Assembly: GCF_001456025.1 (NCBI RefSeq)
Contig: NZ_LMTZ01000116.1
Coordinates: 1-64,000, forward strand
DNA from: Mastigocoleus testarum BC008
Lineage (GTDB): Bacteria; Cyanobacteriota; Cyanobacteriia; Cyanobacteriales; Nostocaceae
Length of the DNA: 64,000 bases
Reading direction: 5' to 3'
A program made the position numbers and the translations under genes. Shown here in pieces: positions 1 to 8,133 of the stretch. Every line of letters starts with the position of its first letter. The stretch's first letter is position 1. Below the pieces are notes generated by a model. The model was given only the letters and a program-made list of their open reading frames with translations, made no database searches and was not told the DNA's origin.

Positions 1-160
1 CTACAAATGCGATGATGAAGCAGGTGGTTGCTGCCAATAATGTAGGAATCATCAATACGCCGAACCAGCCAATATAAAGGCGGTTATCGGTGCTGGTGAT
101 CCACTGACAGAACCGTTCCCACAAAGAAGCGCTCTCGCGTCTCTGTAATGTAGTTGTCAT
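1..160 (-). CDS. psbA: Photosystem II D1 protein, N-terminal part (runs off the window)
   Basis: The D1 protein is the photosystem II reaction-centre core subunit in the thylakoid membrane; with D2 it binds P680, pheophytin, QB and the manganese cluster. Only the first 53 residues are present, because the gene continues past the left edge. They begin MTTTLQRRESASLWERF and contain the hallmark stretch ITSTDNRLYIGWFGVLMIPT leading into the first membrane helix. The ATG is at 158-160. The spacer upstream holds a plausible sigma-70-type promoter. Which psbA copy or D1 isoform this is cannot be told from the fragment. Confidence 0.97.
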   Translation of the reverse strand, partial: MTTTLQRRESASLWERFCQWITSTDNRLYIGWFGVLMIPTLLAATTCFIIAFV

Positions 161-220
161 GGTTCAATAATTGCTTTGATTTGGTATGTATTAGGCTAGT
201 AATTTATGCCTATGAATAAT

Positions 221-249
221 ACATTAGAGTATATATTGCTATTTGTAAA
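221..249 (-). promoter_or_regulatory. Predicted psbA promoter
   Basis: Reading the minus strand, a -35-like TTTACA (244-249) and a -10-like TAATGT (221-226) are separated by exactly 17 bases. They lie about 60 bases upstream of the psbA start codon, leaving a short leader. TTTACA is a common -35 form in cyanobacterial psbA promoters. The element is predicted by eye only. The rest of the 161-593 spacer is AT-rich and shows nothing else recognisable. Confidence 0.5.
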
Positions 250-593
250 GTTTTTTTCAGTTTTTTTAGTGTAATTTTTTCAGGTACTAATTTTAAACTG
301 CGGTTTTTTTGGTCAGATATCTTTGATATATAAGGCTTACAGCTATTCTATAAAATATTTTATTGAATTTTATCGATATTCATACAAAAATATTCTCTCA
401 GAATATATTTGCATTTTTATTACGGTTTATAAAATAGCTGAATCAAAATGAACAAATAATTAAAAAATAATCCCCCAAACCTAAAGTGACGGCTAAGTCG
501 ATATCTACCTTAAGGCTGGGGTAGATCAAAGTAAGTTAAGTTTTGTTAGAGTGCAAACGCACTATCCTGAGAATATTTGAGACCAATTAAAGA

Positions 594-1619
594 TCAATTG
601 AACTTTAGAACTGACAAAACTTTTGTTAATTCTAATTTCAGATAATTATCTACAGCGATGTACATCCAAGATACTGATGAATGGGGGTCAGATTCTATTT
701 TGTGAAAACCTAATGCTGTTGCAAGCTGTTCATAGATTGGTTGTAAGGGAATTGTGTACATGTCACAAAGCTCAGGAAAATCAGCCTGCATCTTAGTCAA
801 ACTTTGCTTCCCGTCTTCTAAGAATTTACAGATATTATTAAAATTCAGGTAATCGGGTTCTATGTACCAACCGCGAATATGAATGCAGGTACAATTTGTA
901 TCTCCCGGTACAGCCATTTTAATTGGATCGGAGTCGGAATTAACGCTGAAATAAAGACTATGACGGGGTGAAGTAAAGTAATTCTCCTCAGATTCTTTTG
1001 CTACGGGATAGAGGACATAAAATCCTACTGGATAATTATTGTCGCAACGACGCAATACCCTCATAATCGCAGAGCTTTGCTTCGACCAATTACGTAGGAT
1101 TCTAGCTATACGATGGGACGCTGCAGTATTATTTCCAAAGTTAAAATGATGTCTCAAATAACTACTGACAGGAATAGTGTCTATTCGTGGTTCAAAGACA
1201 TCTGCAAAAACTTCTACTGATTTTTTTGGTTGAACTGTATCGTTTAGGTTGGTTAATGGTGATATGACTCGAACGCAAGTTGTATTACCATCAAATTCTT
1301 TTTCAATTAATCCTATAGTAGCAAGCTTATCCATCATCATACCTGCAGCTCTTTCACTTCCACGTTCTTGGGTAGAGTAAAAAAGCTCGTGTGCTTCTTT
1401 ATGAGTACAAGGTATGAAACCTTTTGGTGCCAATAGTTTTGTCAAGGGTAACTCTAAGTTATTCCCTGATTCATCATATTGTTTAACCAGTAAGTAAGCC
1501 CACAACTTTACAAAACATTCAGCCCGACGACGGGTTAAATTGGTTTGTCCTCTCAATAAAGAAATATATTTGCGTTGCTGCTCTGTAGGGAACCATTCAT
1601 CAATGCTTGCTGGGTTCAT
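594..1619 (-). CDS. Hypothetical protein with winged-helix-like N-terminus and possible GNAT-like C-terminus
   Basis: This 341-residue soluble protein was not recognised as a named family. Residues 1-120 are helical and include an R-rich stretch (NLTRRRAECFVKLWAYLL) and a segment ending MMDKLATIGLIEKEFDG, which looks like a winged helix. The C-terminal third has alternating strands and the segment LATALGFHKI, reminiscent of the end of an N-acetyltransferase (GNAT) fold, but no clear acetyl-CoA loop (Q/RxxGxG/A) is visible. It stands alone between psbA and a degraded regulator. The start is an ATG that needs no change. Function unknown; the two domain suggestions are weak inference. Confidence 0.75.
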   Translation of the reverse strand: MNPASIDEWFPTEQQRKYISLLRGQTNLTRRRAECFVKLWAYLLVKQYDESGNNLELPLTKLLAPKGFIPCTHKEAHELFYSTQERGSERAAGMMMDKLATIGLIEKEFDGNTTCVRVISPLTNLNDTVQPKKSVEVFADVFEPRIDTIPVSSYLRHHFNFGNNTAASHRIARILRNWSKQSSAIMRVLRRCDNNYPVGFYVLYPVAKESEENYFTSPRHSLYFSVNSDSDPIKMAVPGDTNCTCIHIRGWYIEPDYLNFNNICKFLEDGKQSLTKMQADFPELCDMYTIPLQPIYEQLATALGFHKIESDPHSSVSWMYIAVDNYLKLELTKVLSVLKFN

Positions 1620-2082
1620 GTGATATTAAATTATTTACCTTCTGAAGTTCGCGAGCGGTTTGGCTGATTTATTAATCGAGAGTAAGGCTTGTTAAAAAGA
1701 TTTGGACTTAATACAAACATGTAAATGAAACTAACAAATTTAGGGAACTAATAAATTTAGGAATAAAAATTTTTATTCCTCAAGAAGCTTCCTTAAAATC
1801 GGAACTTGTGCAGTTTCTGCTCTAGTTTGCAAACAGTCACAATTTTCAGCCCGGAAAAAATGTGTTTGATGGTGGGAAACTATTAACCTTTCCACGCCTA
1901 GGTTTTACTTGAACTTATTATTTCCTAATTAGTTGATTCTCCAGCTTTGTTTTATAAAAACTTCACCCTACTTCAGGTTAGTTCTATCCTCTTCTTATAT
2001 ATACGATAAAATTCCTGTGCATACATAGTTCTAATTATGAGAATTTCATTGAATATTTAGTTGATGCTTAATCGGAGCAACA
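1620..2082. other. Non-coding spacer
   Basis: AT-rich spacer upstream of the regulator remnant at 2083. No ORF, hairpin or repeat that I could support was seen. Confidence 0.5.
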
Positions 2083-2274
2083 ATGAATGGAGGATTTTAT
2101 CCGCAAACATACTCATCCAAAACATCCATCATAAGTAATAATTTGGAGCATGAAGACTTAAAAAATCAAAAATTAAATTCAATTTCAGAGGTTTACTTGC
2201 TGCAAACTGTAATTGAAAGTTTTGTTGGTGGGATATTAATTCTGACTGCTCAAGGTGAATTAGTTCACTCGTAA
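2083..2274 (+). pseudogene. Truncated PAS/LuxR-type regulator remnant
   Basis: The 63-residue reading frame ends with EVYLLQTVIESFVGGILILT followed by AQGELVH. This matches, from memory, the N-terminus of a family of cyanobacterial LuxR-type regulators that begin with a PAS-like domain (LLQAVIESFVDG..LILT..GE.VHAN). Intact members run to over 200 residues with a C-terminal LuxR helix-turn-helix; here a stop occurs right after the GE.VH motif. A one-base shift at about 2268 would give RNICCSLERG, similar to the expected continuation, and a frame ending at 2380 reads LRALT-stop. cofG starts 28 bases later. I read it as a decayed gene; a genuine short protein is possible. Confidence 0.5.
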
Positions 2275-2408
2275 CATCTGTTGTAGCTTGGAGCGAGGTG
2301 TAGCATTCAGTTTTTTTGGTGCATGAGTCGGAAGCATGTTTTGGGAAACTGCTGATAACCAATTGCGTGCGTTAACATAACTCATAACATTTCCGATTCA
2401 ATGGTTTC

Positions 2409-3407
2409 ATGTCAGTTTCCTCCCCAAAAACTGTTACTTACAGCCCTGCTTACACTATCGTTCCGACATATGAATGCTTTAACCGTTGCAGTTATTGCAA
2501 TTTTCGCACCGACCCTGGTAAAAGTCCTTGGATGACTTTGAGTTCTGCACGGGAGATATTTACAAAACTGCAAAACCAGAAAGTCTGTGAAATTCTAATT
2601 CTCAGTGGTGAAGTACACCCAAACTCACCACGACGCCAAGAATGGTTCGAGCGGATTTATGATTTGTGTGAATTAGCTTTATCAATGGGTTTTCTTCCTC
2701 ACACCAATGCTGGACCATTAAGTTTTAAGGAGATGGAACAACTAAAGAATGTCAATGTATCCATGGGATTAATGTTGGAACAATTAACCCCAAAGTTATT
2801 GGATACGGTACATCGCCATGCTCCAAGCAAGCTACCAGAGTTACGGTTACAACAGTTAGAATGGGCGGGAAAATTAAAAATACCTTTTACTACAGGTTTA
2901 TTATTGGGGATTGGGGAAACCGAAGATGATTGCTGGGAAACTCTGGAAGCGATCGCAAAATTACATCGAAATTATCACCACATTCAAGAAGTGATTTTGC
3001 AACCCCATAGTCCTGGTACTCAACAAAGTTTTGATGCACCACCTTTCGACCCCCATAAATTACCAGAAGTAATTGCTACAGCACGTCAAATTCTTCCCGA
3101 GGATATAACTATTCAAATTCCACCAAATTTAATTCCAGATTCCCAATGGTTAATTACTTGTATTGAAGCGGGAGCAAGGGATTTGGGGGGAATTGGACCT
3201 AAAGATGAAGTTAATCCCGATTATCCCCATCATCAGGAAAAAGATTTGAGGGAAACTTTACAACCCTATGGGTGGGAATTAGTTGAGAGGTTACCAGTTT
3301 ATCCTCAGTTTGATGGGTGGTTGTCGTTGAAGTTACGGGATGCAGTGAAGAGTTGGCGTAGTGGAGAAAGGGTAAAATTCGCAACGGATAAGATAAGTAA
3401 AGGATAA
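2409..3407 (+). CDS. cofG: FO synthase subunit 1 (7,8-didemethyl-8-hydroxy-5-deazariboflavin synthase CofG)
   Basis: CofG is a radical SAM enzyme that, with CofH, couples the tyrosine-derived adduct to 5-amino-6-ribitylaminouracil to form FO, the deazaflavin chromophore (in cyanobacteria mainly an antenna of photolyases). The 332-residue length is typical. The radical SAM cluster ligands are C23, C27 and C30 (CFNRCSYC), followed by NFRTDPG, which is characteristic of CofG. Later segments include GLLLGIGETEDD (SAM-binding GE-type motif) and GIGPKDEVNPDYPH near the C-terminus. No cofH lies in this window. The ATPase gene follows 94 bases downstream on the same strand, but a functional link is unlikely. 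Confidence 0.93.
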   Translation: MSVSSPKTVTYSPAYTIVPTYECFNRCSYCNFRTDPGKSPWMTLSSAREIFTKLQNQKVCEILILSGEVHPNSPRRQEWFERIYDLCELALSMGFLPHTNAGPLSFKEMEQLKNVNVSMGLMLEQLTPKLLDTVHRHAPSKLPELRLQQLEWAGKLKIPFTTGLLLGIGETEDDCWETLEAIAKLHRNYHHIQEVILQPHSPGTQQSFDAPPFDPHKLPEVIATARQILPEDITIQIPPNLIPDSQWLITCIEAGARDLGGIGPKDEVNPDYPHHQEKDLRETLQPYGWELVERLPVYPQFDGWLSLKLRDAVKSWRSGERVKFATDKISKG

Positions 3408-3500
3408 GGTAAATAACCGATGAGACGGGTAACGCATGGGCTTAATTTACAATAAAAATACACTCAGTTAAACAGCAAATGTCTGTTATATATAGTGTTT

Positions 3501-4835
3501 ATGCCTGAACAAAATATTGAATTACTTACAAATATTTATAATGCTTTTGACCCATTTCGACCTTTACCTGCGGGCGATCCAACTTATGTAGATTGTCGAG
3601 AAGTTAGAGGTGATGGGGATATCCTGCTAGATCTGGGTAATCGAATTAAACTCTCTAAGGAAAATACTTGTCAGTTATATTCAGGTCATCGGGGTGCGGG
3701 AAAATCAACAGAATTACTGCGCTTGAAACAATTTTTGGAAGAAAAGAATTTCTACGTAGTTTATTTTGCAGCAGATGAGGAAGATATAGATTCTGAAGAT
3801 GCTCGGTATACTGATATTCTTCTTGCTTGCACCCGTCACATTCTGGAAGGATTAAAAAATATTGGTAATGCTAACCCAGTATTGCAGTGGTTAGAAGGTC
3901 GCTGGGAAGATATCAAAGATTTAGCACAAACAGAAGTGTCTTTCCAGGGAATGAGTATGGAAGCACAAATATCCCAGTTTGCAAAACTAACAGCGAATTT
4001 GAGAGCAGAACCTTCTTTACGGGAAAAAATTAGAAAAAAAGTAGATCCTTACACCGTTACTTTAATTCAGGTTTTAAATCAGTTTCTCAAAGAAGCAAAA
4101 AAGAAACTTCCTGATGGTCGTAGCGAATTAGCAGTTATTGTCGATAACTTAGATCGAATCGCCCCAATTATTACTGATAGTGGGAAAATTAACCACGAAG
4201 AAATCTTTCTTGATCGCAGCGAACAACTAAAAGCTCTTGATTGTCATCTAATTTATACTGTTCCCATATCATTGGTTTACTCCAAAAGAAGTACTGACGT
4301 CAGAGAAAGCTACAGCGATACGGAAGTTTTACCTATGATTATGGTACGGACTCCCGACGGTGAAATATGCGAACCAGGACTCAGTAAAATCAAAGAAATT
4401 ATTTCTAAGCGAATTAGTCAGTGTACAACTTACTTATCCTTAGATACAGAAATCTTTGACAGTCCAGAAACCTTCCAGCAGCTTTGTTTGATGAGTGGAG
4501 GTCACGTCCGAAATTTGCTACTCTTAACTCAAGATGCGATCGCACTTACAGAAGAGTTACCAATTTCTCAGAGAGCCGTACGACGTGCAATTACTAAAGC
4601 ACGCAATACTTATCGTCAAACTGTAGAACACAACCAATGGGATTTATTAGCAAAAGTTTTTCATTCAAAACGGGTAATTAACGACAATGAGCATCGTAGT
4701 TTGTTATTCAACCGATGTTTTTTAGAATATCGTTATCTGGACAAAGAATATGAAATTCAACGTTGGTGCGATGTTCATCCTTTAATTAGAGGGATAGCGG
4801 AATTTAAGGAAGCTGTAGCGAAAATGCAGCCATGA
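3501..4835 (+). CDS. P-loop ATPase of a two-gene STAND-like module (module 1, gene A)
   Basis: A cytosolic ATPase of about 444 residues with no family name I can assign with certainty. Walker A is GHRGAGKST (62-70) and Walker B is LAVIVDNLDR (about 210-219). A conserved block follows, DRSEQLKALDCHLIYTVP, then MSGGHVRNLLLL, probably a sensor region. It is clearly paralogous to the protein at 17198: same length and the same motifs in the same order. The ATG at 3501 is preferred over the in-frame GTG at 3495. Its stop overlaps the start of the TPR gene (ATGA at 4832-4835), so the two are translationally coupled. Likely role: the NTP-hydrolysing switch of a signalling or conflict complex (inference). 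Confidence 0.85.
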   Translation: MPEQNIELLTNIYNAFDPFRPLPAGDPTYVDCREVRGDGDILLDLGNRIKLSKENTCQLYSGHRGAGKSTELLRLKQFLEEKNFYVVYFAADEEDIDSEDARYTDILLACTRHILEGLKNIGNANPVLQWLEGRWEDIKDLAQTEVSFQGMSMEAQISQFAKLTANLRAEPSLREKIRKKVDPYTVTLIQVLNQFLKEAKKKLPDGRSELAVIVDNLDRIAPIITDSGKINHEEIFLDRSEQLKALDCHLIYTVPISLVYSKRSTDVRESYSDTEVLPMIMVRTPDGEICEPGLSKIKEIISKRISQCTTYLSLDTEIFDSPETFQQLCLMSGGHVRNLLLLTQDAIALTEELPISQRAVRRAITKARNTYRQTVEHNQWDLLAKVFHSKRVINDNEHRSLLFNRCFLEYRYLDKEYEIQRWCDVHPLIRGIAEFKEAVAKMQP

Positions 4836-7018
4836 CTTCAGAATCAATTGACTGGGACGAAGATTTACCAGCCGAACCAGAAGAAGAATATCAAGCTTTT
4901 ATCCGTACTTTAAAACGGACACATGGTTTTCGTTTATTATTTGTTCGGTCTTCTCCTGTTGAAAGTGAGGACTTAATCACCAGGGTGAAGGAAGACTTAC
5001 CTGAAAAAAGGATCGAAGTTTTACGATTTGATAAGCCGATTGACAACTTATATGAGATAGTTAAAGACTTACCAAATCGAGAACAAATCAATATTTTATT
5101 TCTCCAAGGGTTGGAGTATTCCTTATATGAATATGAAAAACTTAAGTTTGGCGAGAACAGCGAGCGTTTCAGTTACAGTTGGAAAGGTGTTCCGCCAATA
5201 TTAAATCATTTAAATTTACATAGAGAAAGATTTCGAGATACTTTTAGCATCTGCTTTGTGTTTCTCTTACGCTCCTTTTCTCTTAAATACTTTATCCACC
5301 GCGCTCCAGATTTTTTTGATTGGCGTTCTAGCATCTTTGAATTTCCCACCAAACCAGGAATTTTAGAGCAAGAATCATCCCGTATTCTTGAAGAAGGAGA
5401 TTATGACGAATATTGTGCTTTAACCTCAGAAAAACAGATTCAAAAATTTCTAGAAATTCAAGAATTATTACAAGAAAAATATCAGACTCTTGATAATAAG
5501 GCTGAATTATTAAGAGAACAGGGAAGGCTACTTACTGCGACAAAAGAACATGAGGTAGCTTTGAGAGCATTTGAAAAAGCAATAGAATTAAAACCCGAAT
5601 ACCACCAAGCTTGGAATAACCGGGGTATTACGCTGTATCATTCGAAAAGATTAGAAGAAGCAATTGCATCCTACAACCAAGTCATAAAAATTAAACCTGA
5701 CTACTACCAAGCTTGGTTTAATCGAGGTCTAGCACTTCGTCAGTTGGAAAGATTAAACGAAGCTATTACATCTTATGACAAAGCACTAGAAATAAGACCC
5801 GAATACCACCAAGCCTGGCACAACCGGGGTATTGCCCTGTATGGATTGGGAAGCTTAGAACAAGCCATTACATCCTATGATAAAGCAATTGAAATAAAAT
5901 CTGATTACTACAAAGCTTGGTTTAACCGTGGTTTAGTACTGCTTCAGTTGGGAAGTTTAGATAAAGCAATTGCATCTTTTGACAAAGCATTAGAAATTAA
6001 ACTTGACTACTACCAAGCTTGGTACAACCGGGGTAACGCACTATATCATTTGAAAAAGTTAGAAAAAGCGATTACATCCTATAACCAAGCATTAGAAATT
6101 AAACCTGAATACCATAAAGCTTATTACAACAGAGGTTACGCGCTGCATCAGTTGGGAAGGTTAAATGAAGCGATTGTATCCTATGACAAAGCACTAGAAA
6201 TTAAGCCTAACAAGCTCCAATCTTGGAACAACAGGGGTCACGCACTATATCAGTTGGGAAGATTAGATGAAGCGATTGAATCCTACGATAAAGCACTGGA
6301 AATTAATCCTAATTACTACACAGCTTGGTATAATAAGGGCAATACACTGGATCAATTAAAGAAACTAGATAAAGCAATTGCATCCTACGACAAAGCATTA
6401 GAAATTAAACCTAATAATTACCAAGCTTGGTATAGTCGGGGAAATGTGCTTTACCAATTAGGAAATTTAGAGCAAGCTATTTTATCCTACGATAAAGCAC
6501 TGATAATAAAACCTGATAAACATGAAGTTTGGAACAACCGAGGTTACGTGCTGCGTCAGTTGGGAAGGTTAGAAGAAGCAATCGCATCCTATAATAAAGC
6601 ACTTCATATTAAATCTGAATCTCATCAAGCTTGGAACAACCGGGGTTATGCGCTGCGTAAGTTGGGAAGGTTAAAAGAAGCGATTGCATCCTACGACAAA
6701 GCATTAGAAATTAAACCTGACGACTACATACCTTGGAAAAACCGGGGTATAGCACTGCATGAGTTGGGAAAATTAGAAGAAGCGATCGCATCTTTTGACA
6801 AAGCATTAGAAATCAAACCTGATGATTACGACGCTTGGTACAACAAAGCTTGTTGTTACGCTTTACAAAAAAATATCGATTTAGCAATTGAAAATCTACA
6901 ACAAGCCATCAATCTAAATCCTGAATACCAAGAAATAGCAAAAACAGATGATGATTTTGATCCAATTCGAGATAGTGAAGAGTTTCAGGCGTTGATTCAA
7001 TCCCATAAGTTGAGTTAA
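4832..7018 (+). CDS. Degenerate P-loop (inactive STAND-like) domain plus TPR-array protein (module 1, gene B)
   Basis: 728 residues. Residues 1-180 form an alpha/beta domain whose first strand (FRLLFVRSSP) ends where a Walker A loop should be but lacks GxxxxGK. A Walker-B-like strand (INILFLQGLE) and RAPDFFDWRS remain. The same arrangement opens the 1714-residue protein of module 2 (ILVRCN, SVIVFGLESN, LAPDFKSWA), so it is a shared, probably inactive NTPase domain. From about residue 225, roughly 14 TPRs of exactly 34 residues follow, with consensus SYDKALEIKPDYYQAWYNRG. These are so alike that the DNA forms 102-bp tandem repeats (about 5560-6900). It overlaps the ATPase gene by 4 nt. Likely role: a scaffold or sensor partnering the ATPase (inference). 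Confidence 0.88.
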   Translation: MTSESIDWDEDLPAEPEEEYQAFIRTLKRTHGFRLLFVRSSPVESEDLITRVKEDLPEKRIEVLRFDKPIDNLYEIVKDLPNREQINILFLQGLEYSLYEYEKLKFGENSERFSYSWKGVPPILNHLNLHRERFRDTFSICFVFLLRSFSLKYFIHRAPDFFDWRSSIFEFPTKPGILEQESSRILEEGDYDEYCALTSEKQIQKFLEIQELLQEKYQTLDNKAELLREQGRLLTATKEHEVALRAFEKAIELKPEYHQAWNNRGITLYHSKRLEEAIASYNQVIKIKPDYYQAWFNRGLALRQLERLNEAITSYDKALEIRPEYHQAWHNRGIALYGLGSLEQAITSYDKAIEIKSDYYKAWFNRGLVLLQLGSLDKAIASFDKALEIKLDYYQAWYNRGNALYHLKKLEKAITSYNQALEIKPEYHKAYYNRGYALHQLGRLNEAIVSYDKALEIKPNKLQSWNNRGHALYQLGRLDEAIESYDKALEINPNYYTAWYNKGNTLDQLKKLDKAIASYDKALEIKPNNYQAWYSRGNVLYQLGNLEQAILSYDKALIIKPDKHEVWNNRGYVLRQLGRLEEAIASYNKALHIKSESHQAWNNRGYALRKLGRLKEAIASYDKALEIKPDDYIPWKNRGIALHELGKLEEAIASFDKALEIKPDDYDAWYNKACCYALQKNIDLAIENLQQAINLNPEYQEIAKTDDDFDPIRDSEEFQALIQSHKLS
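5550..6900 (+). repeat. 102-bp coding tandem repeats (TPR units)
   Basis: About 13 direct repeats of 102 bp, each encoding one 34-residue TPR. Segments such as gcatcctacgacaaagcatt and cgctgcatcagttgggaagg recur with few changes. The similarity at DNA level suggests recent expansion or homogenisation by recombination, so copy number may vary among strains. Confidence 0.85.
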
Positions 7019-7077
7019 ACACACAACTATAATTGTTTGAGTTCACCTTTCCAAAAACGTCGCAACTTAAAATAATT

Positions 7078-7545
7078 CTAAGAATTGCTCTGAGCAAAAT
7101 ACTCAGCTAATCTCTCTGGAGCTAAAGCATTAGTGTATTGTTTTGCTAATTCCGGAGTTGCTAGTTCGAGTAATACCGCATTTTCAACCCAAAACTCAAT
7201 CACATCAAACTCACCCCGACTACAACGTAAGCACCGCCATTCTTCGCGAGCAGCAATAGACTCAATTTGCGACTGACTTAGCGGTATAGAAATCGCAGCG
7301 TGACTAGCAATAAACTGGTTTGAGGTATTTTGGTGTTGAAATTGGATTGATTTATCACCCTCTCCGGGAATCATCTCAGTACCAAGAGGATAAACTTCAA
7401 TTAAAGTACCATACTCGTCTCCTGCAAGTGCAACATGGCTACCTGGGTTGGATGGGAAAGGTGCAGAATAGCCATTGAAAAGTTCAGCTAACACCTCAGC
7501 AACATGTTTTGGATTACTTGCAGGTATAGAAATGTGATGAATCAT
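7078..7545 (-). CDS. VOC-superfamily (glyoxalase-like) hypothetical protein
   Basis: 155 residues starting MIHHISIPASNPKHVAEVLAE, the usual opening of a vicinal-oxygen-chelate fold: a first strand with a potential metal-ligand histidine, then a helix. GTLIEVYPLG resembles the second strand carrying a glutamate ligand. The second half (ASHAAISIPLSQSQIESIA) would be the second beta-alpha-beta-beta-beta unit, followed by FWVENAVLLELATPE. No substrate can be named. It is convergent with the TPR gene, with 59 bases between the stops. The start ATG at 7545 gives full coverage of the first strand. Confidence 0.72.
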   Translation of the reverse strand: MIHHISIPASNPKHVAEVLAELFNGYSAPFPSNPGSHVALAGDEYGTLIEVYPLGTEMIPGEGDKSIQFQHQNTSNQFIASHAAISIPLSQSQIESIAAREEWRCLRCSRGEFDVIEFWVENAVLLELATPELAKQYTNALAPERLAEYFAQSNS

Positions 7546-8133
7546 TGGCTGGAGGATTCCTATGAATTGAGTTTTAATGCGATCGCGTAGGCTGCGTTAG
7601 GCGCATGGCTTATTAAATTTATTCTGGTCACCTTCTCAAAAGTGCCGTAACGCACCATCAAACATTTGTAGCCCGAAGTCCAAATATACGTAACACTATT
7701 CTTTGGCGGTGCGTTACACTAAACCGACATACTTAGTTAACATAAAGATAGAAATGTACCGCAACACACTACTTAATATGAAGTCTGTACTTTCTCAAAA
7801 ACATTCAAAATACTAACTTCAAAATATTAATTAATTATAAATAAGTATATTCAAAAACAATTTTATAAAAATAAAATAAAGCATTAATTTATTAAATTCA
7901 ACTCATTCAATCTCTTAAAAATATATAAATTTTTGTAAAAATAAATATTGAATCACAGGTATTTATAACCTGCAAGCTCAAAGCATATCAATTAAAGTAA
8001 AGTTTTTTATAAGCATTACAAAATACTAAGTATAAATGCATCTTCCTAAAGTAATAGTTAAGAAAAAAAGCAAATGATAAAATAAATAAGAAATCAAACA
8101 AAAATAAAGGGGGGGTCAGGAAACTGGCCTTTA
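7546..8133. other. Non-coding AT-rich spacer upstream of hflX
   Basis: A HIP1 octamer GCGATCGC lies near 7580. The segments ccgtaacgcacc (about 7647) and ggtgcgttac (about 7707) are inverted copies about 60 bases apart, a degenerate palindromic repeat of a type common in Nostocales. From 7800 the sequence is very AT-rich, with a run of seven G just before the hflX leader. No ORF was supported. Confidence 0.5.
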
